From Flavobacterium saccharophilum (GTDB lineage Bacteria > Bacteroidota > Bacteroidia > Flavobacteriales > Flavobacteriaceae): a stretch of DNA of 64,000 nt. Made by a program: the position numbers and the translations under genes. Under the pieces are notes generated by a model. The model was not told where the DNA came from. It did no database searches and was given only the letters and a program-made list of their open reading frames with translations. The DNA is taken from the NCBI RefSeq assembly GCF_900142735.1, contig NZ_FRBY01000006.1, positions 310,001 through 374,000 on the forward strand, in the 5' to 3' direction. Shown piece after piece: positions 16,592 to 24,212 of the stretch; position 1 is the stretch's first letter, and every line of letters starts with the position of its first letter.

Positions 16592-17764
16592 ATGAAAAAA
16601 CAATTATTTAATCTCTTTTTACTTTGTTCATTTATCACAGCAAACAGTCAATCTAAAACCATCGATACTTTGGTTGATGTTGGCAATCATAAATTGCACT
16701 TCAAGATTGTAAAAGGTACAGGAATGCCGATACTTTTTGATTCCGGAGCAGGAAATGGCGGATCTGTTTGGAATTCTATTTTAGATAAAACCTCCGAGAT
16801 TACAAATGCTACTTTAATTACCTACGCCCGTGCAGGTATTGGAAAAAGTACCATTGATACCTTGCAGACTGATGAATCTAAACATGGTATTATAAGCAGT
16901 ATTGAAGATTTAGAAATCGGTTTAAAAAAGTTGGGATATGATAAAGATATCTTATTGGTTTCACATTCTTACGGAGGCTTCCTTTCAACACTTTATGCTT
17001 CAAGACATCCTAAATTGGTAAAAGGAATTGTTCTAATTGACGTGAATCATAATTATTATGAAGATGGTATTATCGAAAAAGAAGTCGCGACACAAGACCA
17101 ATTGATTGCGCAATGGAAGATAAGCAACAAGGGCACTTATTTCATGGCAAAAACAATTATTGAGACTGTCAAAATCATGAGTAAAATTTCAATTCCACAG
17201 AGTATTCCGGTTGTTGATTTTGTAAACGGTATTCCGTACCTGAAAGTACCTGAGGAAATTGAACGCTGGAAAGAATGTCATAGAAAATTTGTAGCAAACA
17301 ATCCGAATGTGATTGGCATTACCGCACATGATTGCGGTCATGGCATCTGGATGGGAAATCCACCTTTAGTAATTAATTCAATTGCAAAATTGTATGCCAA
17401 CAGCTCTAAACAAAAAGCAGAAATTCTGGATCGTGCTTTACAATATTCTATAACGGCTTGTAATGAAGAAAAAGCGGCCGTTTTAGCTTTTAACAATTCT
17501 GAAGATGATTTGAATACTTGGGGTTATGAATTATTAAGAAAGAATGAGAACCAAAAAGCAGCTGAAATTTTTAAATTAAATCTGGCTTTAAATCCGTCAA
17601 GTGCAAATGCTTACGACAGCTACGGCGAAGCTTTGTTAAAAACAGATAAAAAAGAAGAAGCTATTAAAATGTATAAAAAATCTATTGAACTAAATCCTGA
17701 GAATAAAAATGGAAAAGAAGTTTTAGAAAGAATTGCAAAAGACGACACAAAACCTTTAAATTAG
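16592..17764 (+). CDS. Secreted alpha/beta hydrolase with C-terminal TPR repeats
   Basis: This 390-residue exported protein has a signal peptide (residues 1-20, ending ITANSQ), an alpha/beta hydrolase domain with nucleophile S126 in SHSYGGF and oxyanion-region motif FDSGAGNGGS, and a late histidine in AHDCGHGIW. The C-terminus (about residues 305-380) carries two tetratricopeptide repeats (AAEIFKLNLALNPSSANAYD and EAIKMYKKSIELNPENKNG). The substrate is unknown. Its position between a sensor kinase and a response regulator suggests that it makes, destroys or senses the signal, or is the main output. An acyl-ester or peptide substrate would fit the fold. Confidence 0.85.
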   Translation: MKKQLFNLFLLCSFITANSQSKTIDTLVDVGNHKLHFKIVKGTGMPILFDSGAGNGGSVWNSILDKTSEITNATLITYARAGIGKSTIDTLQTDESKHGIISSIEDLEIGLKKLGYDKDILLVSHSYGGFLSTLYASRHPKLVKGIVLIDVNHNYYEDGIIEKEVATQDQLIAQWKISNKGTYFMAKTIIETVKIMSKISIPQSIPVVDFVNGIPYLKVPEEIERWKECHRKFVANNPNVIGITAHDCGHGIWMGNPPLVINSIAKLYANSSKQKAEILDRALQYSITACNEEKAAVLAFNNSEDDLNTWGYELLRKNENQKAAEIFKLNLALNPSSANAYDSYGEALLKTDKKEEAIKMYKKSIELNPENKNGKEVLERIAKDDTKPLN

Positions 17765-17790
17765 ATTTTTAAACTATTGATTCTTGTTGA

Positions 17791-18495
17791 ATGAAATACA
17801 AATGCATTATTGTTGACGACGAACCTTTGGCAAGAGAATTAATTACTTCACATTTAAGCCATTTCGAAAATTTTGATTTAATCGACTGTTTTGATAATGC
17901 GCTTAAAGCTTATACTTTTCTGGAAACGAATACTGTCGATTTAATTTTTCTGGATATTGAAATGCCTTTATTGAAGGGAAATGATTTTTTGAAAAAACTA
18001 AAAAATCCGCCTAAAGTAATTTTCACAACGGCTTATAGAGAATATGCAATCGAAGGATATGAACTCAATGTAATTGATTACCTTCTGAAGCCTATTACTT
18101 TTGATCGCTTTTTTGTTTCAGTTGAAAAATTCAAGCAAATGCAGCTTCCAAAAAAAGAAATTGCTTCAACAACTGAAGATCACATTTTTGTGACAAGCGG
18201 CAGTAAAAACATTAAGATTATTTTTGACGAGATTTTGTACATCGAAAGTTTGAAAGATTATATTACAATTCATCTGGAAAACAGCAAATCCCATCATATA
18301 AAACAGAATATTTCGATTTTTGAAAAATTATTAAACTCCAATTTTATTCGCATTCATCGCTCTTTTATTATTCAGACTAAAAAACTAACGGCGTATTCTA
18401 AAAATGATGTAGAAATAAATGATGTAGAAATTCCAATTGGAAATAGTTATAAAGAAAACTGGCTGGATTATTTAAATACAGCTGTTTTAAAATAA
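17791..18495 (+). CDS. LytTR-family response regulator
   Basis: This 234-residue regulator has an N-terminal receiver domain (acidic pair in IIVDDEPLA, phospho-acceptor D55 in LIFLDIEMP, conserved Lys in YLLKPITFDRF) and a C-terminal LytTR DNA-binding domain (IFVTSGSKNIKIIFDEILYIE to RIHRSFIIQTKKL). It is the partner of the LytS-type kinase in the same operon. LytTR regulators bind imperfect direct repeats upstream of target promoters. The stop codon overlaps the first bases of a strong hairpin terminator, so the operon ends here. Confidence 0.94.
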   Translation: MKYKCIIVDDEPLARELITSHLSHFENFDLIDCFDNALKAYTFLETNTVDLIFLDIEMPLLKGNDFLKKLKNPPKVIFTTAYREYAIEGYELNVIDYLLKPITFDRFFVSVEKFKQMQLPKKEIASTTEDHIFVTSGSKNIKIIFDEILYIESLKDYITIHLENSKSHHIKQNISIFEKLLNSNFIRIHRSFIIQTKKLTAYSKNDVEINDVEIPIGNSYKENWLDYLNTAVLK

Positions 18496-18540
18496 AAAGT
18501 AAAAGCCGAATCCACATTTAGATTCGGCTTTTACTTTTTT
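18495..18540. terminator. Bidirectional terminator after the LytS/LytTR operon
   Basis: Two perfect 18-nt arms (AAAAGTAAAAGCCGAATC at 18495-18512 and its complement at 18521-18538) are followed by a T-run. It sits between the convergent response regulator and carbonic anhydrase genes. The stem core matches the terminator at 14723-14752. Confidence 0.88.
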
Positions 18541-18552
18541 ATATTTTCTACT

Positions 18553-19308
18553 TTAGAGAAAAATTACTTCTCCAGTGTGAAGATCATAATAACCTCCAAT
18601 AATTTTAATTTCACCCTTATCTTCCATTTCTTTTAAAATCGGACTTTGCGCTCTTATTGTTTCAATAGTTTGAAGGACATTATTTTTGGCAACATATTCT
18701 ACAAATTCGGAATTCTTAGATTTTTTTTCTCCTTTAAAATCTTGCGACTTTGCAATAGCAGGTTTTATTTTAGCAAGCATTGCTGTTATATTTCCCATCT
18801 TAACATCATCAATTGCCGATTTTATTGCACCACAGGATTCATGACCTAAAACCAAAACAAGCTTAGCGCCCGAAACTTTACAACCATACTCAGCACTTCC
18901 TAACAAATCTTCATTTACGAAATTTCCCGCTACACGTCCAACGAAAAGATCTCCAATTCCTTTGTCAAAAACATCTCCAACAGGAACACGGCTATCCAGA
19001 CACGAAATAATAACAGCCTTTGGATATTGGCCTTGTGATGCGTCACGAACTAAGGCAGAATGATCTCTTAAAGTCAAATCATTTTTCATATAGCGCTTAT
19101 TACCATCCTTCAGACTCTGAATAACATAATCTGGTGTTAGCGCTTTTTGCTCTTCGGCCGTCAAAACTCTTTCCTTTAAAGGAACAAGCTTAGAAACCGC
19201 TTCTTTTGTATCGTTTTTTTCTATTTCTTTTGATACCTTATTTTGGCAAAACGCATTCGAAACAGCTAGTACAGTCATAAAAGCAATTTTGCAAAACGTA
19301 TTTTTCAT
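18553..19308 (-). CDS. Exported beta-class carbonic anhydrase
   Basis: This 251-residue beta-carbonic anhydrase interconverts CO2 and bicarbonate. The zinc ligands and catalytic dyad are all present: C103, D105 and R107 in SCLDSRVPVGD, and H156 and C159 in LGHESCGAIKSA. An N-terminal signal peptide (FCKIAFMTVLAVSNAFCQ) and a linker of about 40 charged residues precede the catalytic domain, so this copy acts in the periplasm, unlike the usual cytosolic enzyme. It is convergent with the LytTR regulator. It also has the leader motif CAATCTAAAAT eight bases before its start codon. Confidence 0.93.
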   Translation of the reverse strand: MKNTFCKIAFMTVLAVSNAFCQNKVSKEIEKNDTKEAVSKLVPLKERVLTAEEQKALTPDYVIQSLKDGNKRYMKNDLTLRDHSALVRDASQGQYPKAVIISCLDSRVPVGDVFDKGIGDLFVGRVAGNFVNEDLLGSAEYGCKVSGAKLVLVLGHESCGAIKSAIDDVKMGNITAMLAKIKPAIAKSQDFKGEKKSKNSEFVEYVAKNNVLQTIETIRAQSPILKEMEDKGEIKIIGGYYDLHTGEVIFL

Positions 19309-19316
19309 ATTTTAAA

Positions 19317-19327
19317 ATTTTAGATTG
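19317..19327 (-). promoter_or_regulatory. Leader motif CAATCTAAAAT before carbonic anhydrase
   Basis: On the minus strand CAATCTAAAAT ends 8 nt before the ATG. The same 11-mer lies at similar distance and orientation before four other genes in the window. Function unknown. Confidence 0.4.
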
Positions 19328-19386
19328 GAACTAATAGTATTTAAAATTAAACAAATAAATCTGCATCAAAAACATTCTAAAAACAA

Positions 19387-19419
19387 AAAATCCGAATCTT
19401 AATGAAAGATCCGGATTTT
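19387..19419 (-). terminator. Terminator downstream of rsmG
   Basis: An imperfect hairpin pairs AAAATCCGAATCTT with its near-complement and has A/T runs on both sides. It lies 53 nt past the rsmG stop. Confidence 0.6.
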
Positions 19420-19471
19420 CTATTTTCAACAAGTCCCAACAACCTGAAACCTGAAACAAAAAAACTTTTTT

Positions 19472-20101
19472 CTAAGGCTGAAACTTCAAAGGTAAATGCA
19501 CGACTTTTTTGGTTTCAAAAAACTCATCTTCAAAAATATCAGCCAAATCATATAGAGTTGCTTTAGGAAAAGCAGCCAATTCTTCTGTTAAATCTCCACC
19601 TTTAAGATAAAGGATTCCATTTTTTAAAGTGTGTTTGTGCTGTTTTTTGATTTTATCTTTTATCCACGAAACAAAATCCGGCATGTTAGTCACGGCACGG
19701 CTCACGATAAAATCGAAATCCCCTTTTACCAATTCGGCACGTTTTTGTTCTGCTTTTACATTTTTTAATTCTAATGCATCAACAACACCCTGAACCACTT
19801 TTATTTTCTTTGCAATAACATCAATTAGATAAAAACGTGTTTCCGGAAAAAGAATCGCTAACGGAATTCCAGGAAAACCTCCGCCTGTTCCAACATCCAA
19901 AACAGTTGCGCCGGGTTCGAACTTCATGATTTTTGCGATTCCAAGCGAATGCAAAATGTGTTTTGTATATAAGGCATCAATGTCTTTTCTAGAAATTACA
20001 TTGATTTTTTCATTCCAATCGTGGTATAAAAAGTCTAATTTTTGAAATTGTTCGATCTGAAGTTCGGTCAAATCCGGAAAATATTTCAATATCTCATCCA
20101 T
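19472..20101 (-). CDS. rsmG: 16S rRNA (guanine527-N7)-methyltransferase RsmG
   Basis: This 209-residue protein of the GidB/RsmG family methylates N7 of G527 in the 530 loop of 16S rRNA, the modification whose loss gives low-level streptomycin resistance in other bacteria. The SAM-binding signature VLDVGTGGGFPGIPLAILFPE is clear, with the conserved N-terminal region FLYHDWNEKINVISRKD and the catalytic-site stretch FDFIVSRAVTNMPDFVSW. Length is normal. It is transcribed away from the desaturase gene; a TAnnTTTG box precedes it. Confidence 0.96.
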   Translation of the reverse strand: MDEILKYFPDLTELQIEQFQKLDFLYHDWNEKINVISRKDIDALYTKHILHSLGIAKIMKFEPGATVLDVGTGGGFPGIPLAILFPETRFYLIDVIAKKIKVVQGVVDALELKNVKAEQKRAELVKGDFDFIVSRAVTNMPDFVSWIKDKIKKQHKHTLKNGILYLKGGDLTEELAAFPKATLYDLADIFEDEFFETKKVVHLPLKFQP

Positions 20102-20117
20102 TGCTCTAAATTTTTAA

Positions 20118-20125
20118 CAAAAGTA
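20118..20125 (-). promoter_or_regulatory. -7 box of the rsmG promoter
   Basis: On the minus strand TACTTTTG lies 16 nt before the rsmG ATG. A TTG stands 26 nt further upstream, a little too far for the ideal spacing. Confidence 0.5.
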
Positions 20126-20181
20126 CTACTTTACGATTGAAATATTTAACTCAATTTTGCAAATTGAGAATTTATAATAAT

Positions 20182-20189
20182 TACCTTTG
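20182..20189 (+). promoter_or_regulatory. -7 box of the desaturase promoter
   Basis: TACCTTTG fits TAnnTTTG, with a TTTTG ending 22 nt upstream as the possible -33 element. The ATG follows 19 nt later. Confidence 0.6.
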
Positions 20190-20208
20190 AAACCTATTTA
20201 AAATAATT

Positions 20209-21303
20209 ATGAATAACACTGCACCTACATTTGCAAGGCAAGACAATCTGAAATTTTTCAGAACACTTAACTCTCGGGTAAACAATTACTTCAAAGAGAA
20301 TAATATTCAGAAAACTGGAAATTGGAAGTTACATTTAAAAGCGGTTATTCTATTCGCTGTTTTTTTAACACCCTACTTTTTAATCCTTACGCTTGATATG
20401 CCGTTTTGGGTAATGTTGCTTTTGTCAATCGTTATCGGAATTGGAATGGCAGGAGTTGGAATGAACGTAATGCACGATGGAAATCACGGTTCATTTTCAA
20501 CTAAAAACTGGATCAACAAATTTATGGGGGGAACTATTTATGTTCTCGCAGGAAACGTTTACAACTGGCAGGTACAACATAATGTATTACACCATACTTA
20601 TACTAATATTCCCGGACACGATGAAGATTTAGATGCCGGAAGAATTATCCGTTTTACAAAAGATGCAAAATGGCATAGCTTTCACCGTTTTCAACATTAT
20701 TATTCTGTTTTCTTATACGGGTTATTGACTTTCAATTGGGCGATTACAACCGATTTTAAGCAAATGAGAAGTTACTTAAAAAGAAAATTATCTTACGGAG
20801 AACCAAAAAGCCCAAAAATTCTTTGGACAACTTTAATTATCACTAAAGTAATTTATGTTTCTATCTGGATTGTTCTTCCAATGGTTATCGGAATTACATG
20901 GTGGAAAGTTCTAATTGGTTTCTTCATCATGCATTACACCGCAGGATTAATTTTAAGCGTTGTATTTCAATTAGCACACGTTGTAGAAGAAACTACAAAT
21001 CCATCTCCAAACGAATTAGGCGAAATGGACAATACCTGGGCCATTCACCAATTGTTTACCACTACTAATTTTGCGCCTAAAAATGCAATCGTAAACTGGT
21101 ATACTGGCGGATTGAACCACCAAATCGAACACCATATTTTTCCAAATATCAGTCATATTCATTATGGTAAAATCGCAAAAATTGTAAAAGAAACTGCAAA
21201 AGAATGCAACTTACCTTATTACGAATACAGAACTATGACAGATGCCGTAATTGCTCACTTTAAGCATTTGCGTGATCTTGGAATGAAACCTGAACTAGCA
21301 TAA
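20209..21303 (+). CDS. Membrane fatty acid (acyl-lipid/acyl-CoA) desaturase
   Basis: This 364-residue integral membrane di-iron desaturase introduces a double bond into fatty acyl chains, which helps keep membranes fluid. All three histidine boxes are visible: H89-D-G-N-H93, HNVLHH ending at residue 129, and HQIEHH near residue 305. Two hydrophobic hairpins flank them (about residues 42-88 and 200-255). Regiospecificity (delta-6-like front-end or delta-9) cannot be told from the sequence; the Q in the third box is typical of front-end desaturases, but that protein group usually also carries a cytochrome b5 domain, absent here. Confidence 0.9.
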   Translation: MNNTAPTFARQDNLKFFRTLNSRVNNYFKENNIQKTGNWKLHLKAVILFAVFLTPYFLILTLDMPFWVMLLLSIVIGIGMAGVGMNVMHDGNHGSFSTKNWINKFMGGTIYVLAGNVYNWQVQHNVLHHTYTNIPGHDEDLDAGRIIRFTKDAKWHSFHRFQHYYSVFLYGLLTFNWAITTDFKQMRSYLKRKLSYGEPKSPKILWTTLIITKVIYVSIWIVLPMVIGITWWKVLIGFFIMHYTAGLILSVVFQLAHVVEETTNPSPNELGEMDNTWAIHQLFTTTNFAPKNAIVNWYTGGLNHQIEHHIFPNISHIHYGKIAKIVKETAKECNLPYYEYRTMTDAVIAHFKHLRDLGMKPELA

Positions 21304-21368
21304 AAAATCTATTAATAATTAACCTTCCTTAATTAAAGTTGAAATTAAGGACATTCAAAATTTTCATA

Positions 21369-22559
21369 ATGAATCATATTCTTTCGGACAGAATCAACAA
21401 CTTAGCGACCTCACAAACTTTAGCAATGGCCGCTTTAGCACGCGAATTAAAAGCACAAGGAAAAGACATTATCAGTTTAAGTTTAGGTGAACCAGATTTC
21501 AATACACCAGACTTTATTAAAGAAGCTGTTAAGAAAGCAGTTGACGAAAATTATAGCACATATTCTCCAGTAGAAGGTTATTTAGAATTGAGAGAAGCAA
21601 TCTCAAGAAAATTTAAAAGAGACAACGGATTAGAGTACAAACCAACTCAAATCGTAGTTTCTACAGGAGCAAAACAATCTTTATACAACATTGCGCAAGT
21701 AATGTTAAACGATGGTGACGAGGTTATCTTACCAGCACCGTACTGGGTATCTTATTTCGAAATTGTAAAACTTTCAGGCGGAGTTCCGGTTGAAGTTCCA
21801 ACTTCTGTAGATACTGATTTCAAAATCACTCCAGAACAATTAGAAGCTGCAATCACACCAAAAACAAAAATGATGTGGTTCAGTTCGCCTTGTAATCCTT
21901 CAGGGTCTGTTTACAGCAGAGAAGAGTTAACAGCGCTTGCAAAAGTTTTAGAAAAATACCCAAATATCTATGTAGTGGCTGATGAGATTTATGAGCACAT
22001 CAATTTCTCAGGCACTTTCTGCAGTATCGGTTCAATCCCTGGAATGTTAGAAAAAACAATCACGGTTAACGGAGTTGCAAAAGCATTCGCCATGACAGGA
22101 TACAGAATTGGTTACATCGGAGCACCGGAATTCATTGCAAAAGCATGTACAAAAATTCAGGGACAAGTAACTTCAGGAGCAAACTCTGTAGCGCAACGTG
22201 CTACAATTACAGCTGTAGATGCTGATCCAAGCGTATTAAACCACATGGTTCAAGCTTTCCACACTCGTAGAGATTTAGTAGTTGGATTATTAAAAGAAAT
22301 TCCTGGTGTAAAAATCAACGTTCCTGAAGGAGCATTTTACGTATTCCCAGACGTTTCTTCTTTCTTCGGAAAAACATTAAGAGGAACTGAAATTAAAGAT
22401 GCAAACGACGTTTCAATGTATCTTTTAGCTGAGGCTAACGTAGCAACTGTAACAGGTGACGCTTTCGGAAACCCAAATTGTATTCGTTTTTCTTACGCGA
22501 CAAGCGATGATATTTTAAAAGAAGCATTACGCAGAATCAAAGAAGCTTTGACGCTATAA
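21369..22559 (+). CDS. aspC: Aspartate aminotransferase (class I/II, PLP-dependent)
   Basis: This 396-residue fold-type I aminotransferase transfers the amino group of aspartate to 2-oxoglutarate. The substrate-binding loop SLGEPDF is near residue 45, and the PLP lysine sits in NGVAKAFAMTGYRIGY. Other hallmarks are APYWVSYFE, NPSGSVYS and ADEIYEH. The frame extends 30 nt upstream to another ATG (21339), but the conserved family start is MNHILSDRINNL at 21369. It shares a strand with the desaturase 66 bp upstream; no terminator lies between them, so weak co-transcription is possible. Exact amino acid preference (aspartate, prephenate or tyrosine) is inferred from the family. Confidence 0.9.
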   Translation: MNHILSDRINNLATSQTLAMAALARELKAQGKDIISLSLGEPDFNTPDFIKEAVKKAVDENYSTYSPVEGYLELREAISRKFKRDNGLEYKPTQIVVSTGAKQSLYNIAQVMLNDGDEVILPAPYWVSYFEIVKLSGGVPVEVPTSVDTDFKITPEQLEAAITPKTKMMWFSSPCNPSGSVYSREELTALAKVLEKYPNIYVVADEIYEHINFSGTFCSIGSIPGMLEKTITVNGVAKAFAMTGYRIGYIGAPEFIAKACTKIQGQVTSGANSVAQRATITAVDADPSVLNHMVQAFHTRRDLVVGLLKEIPGVKINVPEGAFYVFPDVSSFFGKTLRGTEIKDANDVSMYLLAEANVATVTGDAFGNPNCIRFSYATSDDILKEALRRIKEALTL

Positions 22560-22632
22560 AAATATAAATAAGTTTATTAAAACGGCTTAAGGTTCAAAGT
22601 TTCATCACTTTATACTTTAAGCTGTTTTTTTA

Positions 22633-22712
22633 TGGGGTTGCCTCCGGCCGGGCTATCCGCTTCAATCTTTTGTTCCATTCCATTACACAAAAGGATTTCC
22701 ACTTCTATCCCT
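22633..22712 (-). repeat. Structured dispersed repeat (AATCCTTTTGT type), copy 1
   Basis: On the minus strand the element starts GGGATAGAAGTGGAAATCC, forms a TTTTGT/ACAAAA stem around a variable loop, and ends AGATTGAAGCGGATAGCCC. It lies in the 333-bp gap between aspC and the DUF2383 gene, which otherwise holds only AT-rich sequence and a weak hairpin. Related copies are at 34091-34170 and 63424-63521. A 64-codon ORF across it is an artefact of the repeat. Confidence 0.75.
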
Positions 22713-22892
22713 AACCCAAAACGGTCAACGAGAAGTTTCATTTCAAAATAATGTTTCAAGCGCTGTCTAACACAAATTTCTCTTACAAAATTCCCATTCC
22801 ACAATCTTATAAAATGACACTATAATTCTATAAGACATACGGCAATTAAAATCCCAACTTTGTATTATACATTAATTTAAAAATTAAAAGTT

Positions 22893-23351
22893 ATGATACA
22901 TACAGAAGAAACCACAACAGAAGCAGTTAATACTTTAGAAGGATTAATTTCTATTTTGGAAGACGGGAAACTAGGATATACCAATGCAGCAGAACACGTA
23001 GAAGATCTGATTATCAAAGCTGATTTTTTAGAGTACGCCCGCGAAAGAGCTTTATTCATAGTTGAATTACAAGATCAAATCAATAAACTGGGAAAATCTA
23101 CAGATACTTCAGGCGGAGGTCCGTTAGGAGCTTTGCACCGTACCTGGATTGACATCAAATCATCTTTTACTGGTGGAGATACAGAAGCAATTATTAATGC
23201 TTGTATTACCGGAGAAGAAGCTGCTGTTGAAAAATACAAAATGGCACTTGAGAAAAACCAATTGGACGGAAGTCAAATTGCAATTATTTCAAAACAATTA
23301 AACAGCATCCAAAGTACATTGGATAAAATTAAAACGAAAAGATCGTCATAA
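22893..23351 (+). CDS. PA2169-family four-helix-bundle protein (DUF2383)
   Basis: This 152-residue all-helical cytosolic protein is related to the ferritin-like DUF2383/PA2169 family. Its pattern is a first helix (TEAVNTLEGLISILEDGKLGYTNAAE), a second with conserved acidic residues (ADFLEYARERALFIVELQDQINKLG), a glycine-rich loop (TSGGGPLGALHRTWIDIKS) and two further helices (GEEAAVEKYKMALE and a last one). The family is common next to stress-response genes in Proteobacteria and Bacteroidota, but no activity is proven. It is monocistronic, with an imperfect -7-like box (CAACTTTG) near 22854. Confidence 0.82.
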   Translation: MIHTEETTTEAVNTLEGLISILEDGKLGYTNAAEHVEDLIIKADFLEYARERALFIVELQDQINKLGKSTDTSGGGPLGALHRTWIDIKSSFTGGDTEAIINACITGEEAAVEKYKMALEKNQLDGSQIAIISKQLNSIQSTLDKIKTKRSS

Positions 23352-23477
23352 TAATTGATGCTATTTTTTTTGAGACGAAAGCTACTTGGTTGTAAAACTG
23401 GGTAGTTTTTTTTTATATCAAAATTTAAAAATAAATCTTACATTCGTCACAACCATTTCTAAACCAAAACTAAATTC

Positions 23478-24071
23478 ATGACATTACCTTTACGCAGTAT
23501 CTTTATTAGCATCGTTCTTATATTTTTATTTCTAACTCTTACAAAAGCCCAAGCAACAGACAAAGCTATAAAAGCCTCAATAGGTTTTGCGAGCAGCGGC
23601 TCTTATTACATTGAAAACTACGGCGCTCAAGAGGAAGTAGATGTTATGGGAGGTGGACTTTATCTACAAGGAGAATATATTTTTGGAATAACTTCATGGT
23701 TTAGTGCAAGGCCTTATGTTGGCGGCATTTTTACATCGGTAGATAAAAATCCAGACTTACAAAACCAGCCTCAATACAGAGTAACAACAAATGCTTTTTT
23801 AGTTGGAGGAAAAGTTCGTTTTTTCGCTCCAATTCCTTGGGTTGCACCTTTTGTTGAAGGTGGTATTGGCGCCTCAATAGGTAAGTTTGAAACTTTAACC
23901 CCTGGTGTTAATTTCGACAAGAGCGATGTATTACTTCATATTCCATTTAGTCTAGGATTGGCTATTGGCCGAAAACACAGTTTCGAAATCGGCATTTCCG
24001 GCTACTTCCATCCAGCAGCTAAACAATCAAATGGAGTATTTGCTGTAGGATATACTTTCCCTTTAGATTAA
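23478..24071 (+). CDS. Putative outer-membrane beta-barrel protein
   Basis: This 197-residue exported protein has a signal peptide (SIFISIVLIFLFLTLTKAQA) followed by strands of alternating hydrophobic residues, glycine-rich turns and repeated aromatic belts (GGLYLQGEYIFGITSWFSARPYVGG, APFVEGGIGASIGKFE). The C-terminus ends in GVFAVGYTFPLD, consistent with the last strand of an eight-strand barrel. Similar small barrels of the OmpA-like/OmpW class line the outer membrane of Bacteroidota, and their ligands are rarely known. It stands alone between DUF2383 and rlhA. Confidence 0.7.
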   Translation: MTLPLRSIFISIVLIFLFLTLTKAQATDKAIKASIGFASSGSYYIENYGAQEEVDVMGGGLYLQGEYIFGITSWFSARPYVGGIFTSVDKNPDLQNQPQYRVTTNAFLVGGKVRFFAPIPWVAPFVEGGIGASIGKFETLTPGVNFDKSDVLLHIPFSLGLAIGRKHSFEIGISGYFHPAAKQSNGVFAVGYTFPLD

Positions 24072-24212
24072 AAAATACAATCTTAACCATCATCATTCCA
24101 TATTAGTTAACTATTTCTAAAAAAATCCCTTCAGCATTAGTAAACTCAAAATATTTATAAGAACTTTGCAGACTTTTTTGCGTGAATACCACAAAAGCCT
24201 AAAGTACTAGAA

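Noticed and set aside
22610..22804. A 64-codon minus-strand ORF in the gap after aspC
   Set aside because: It reads across the structured repeat (copy 1); the peptide is an artefact of repeat sequence.
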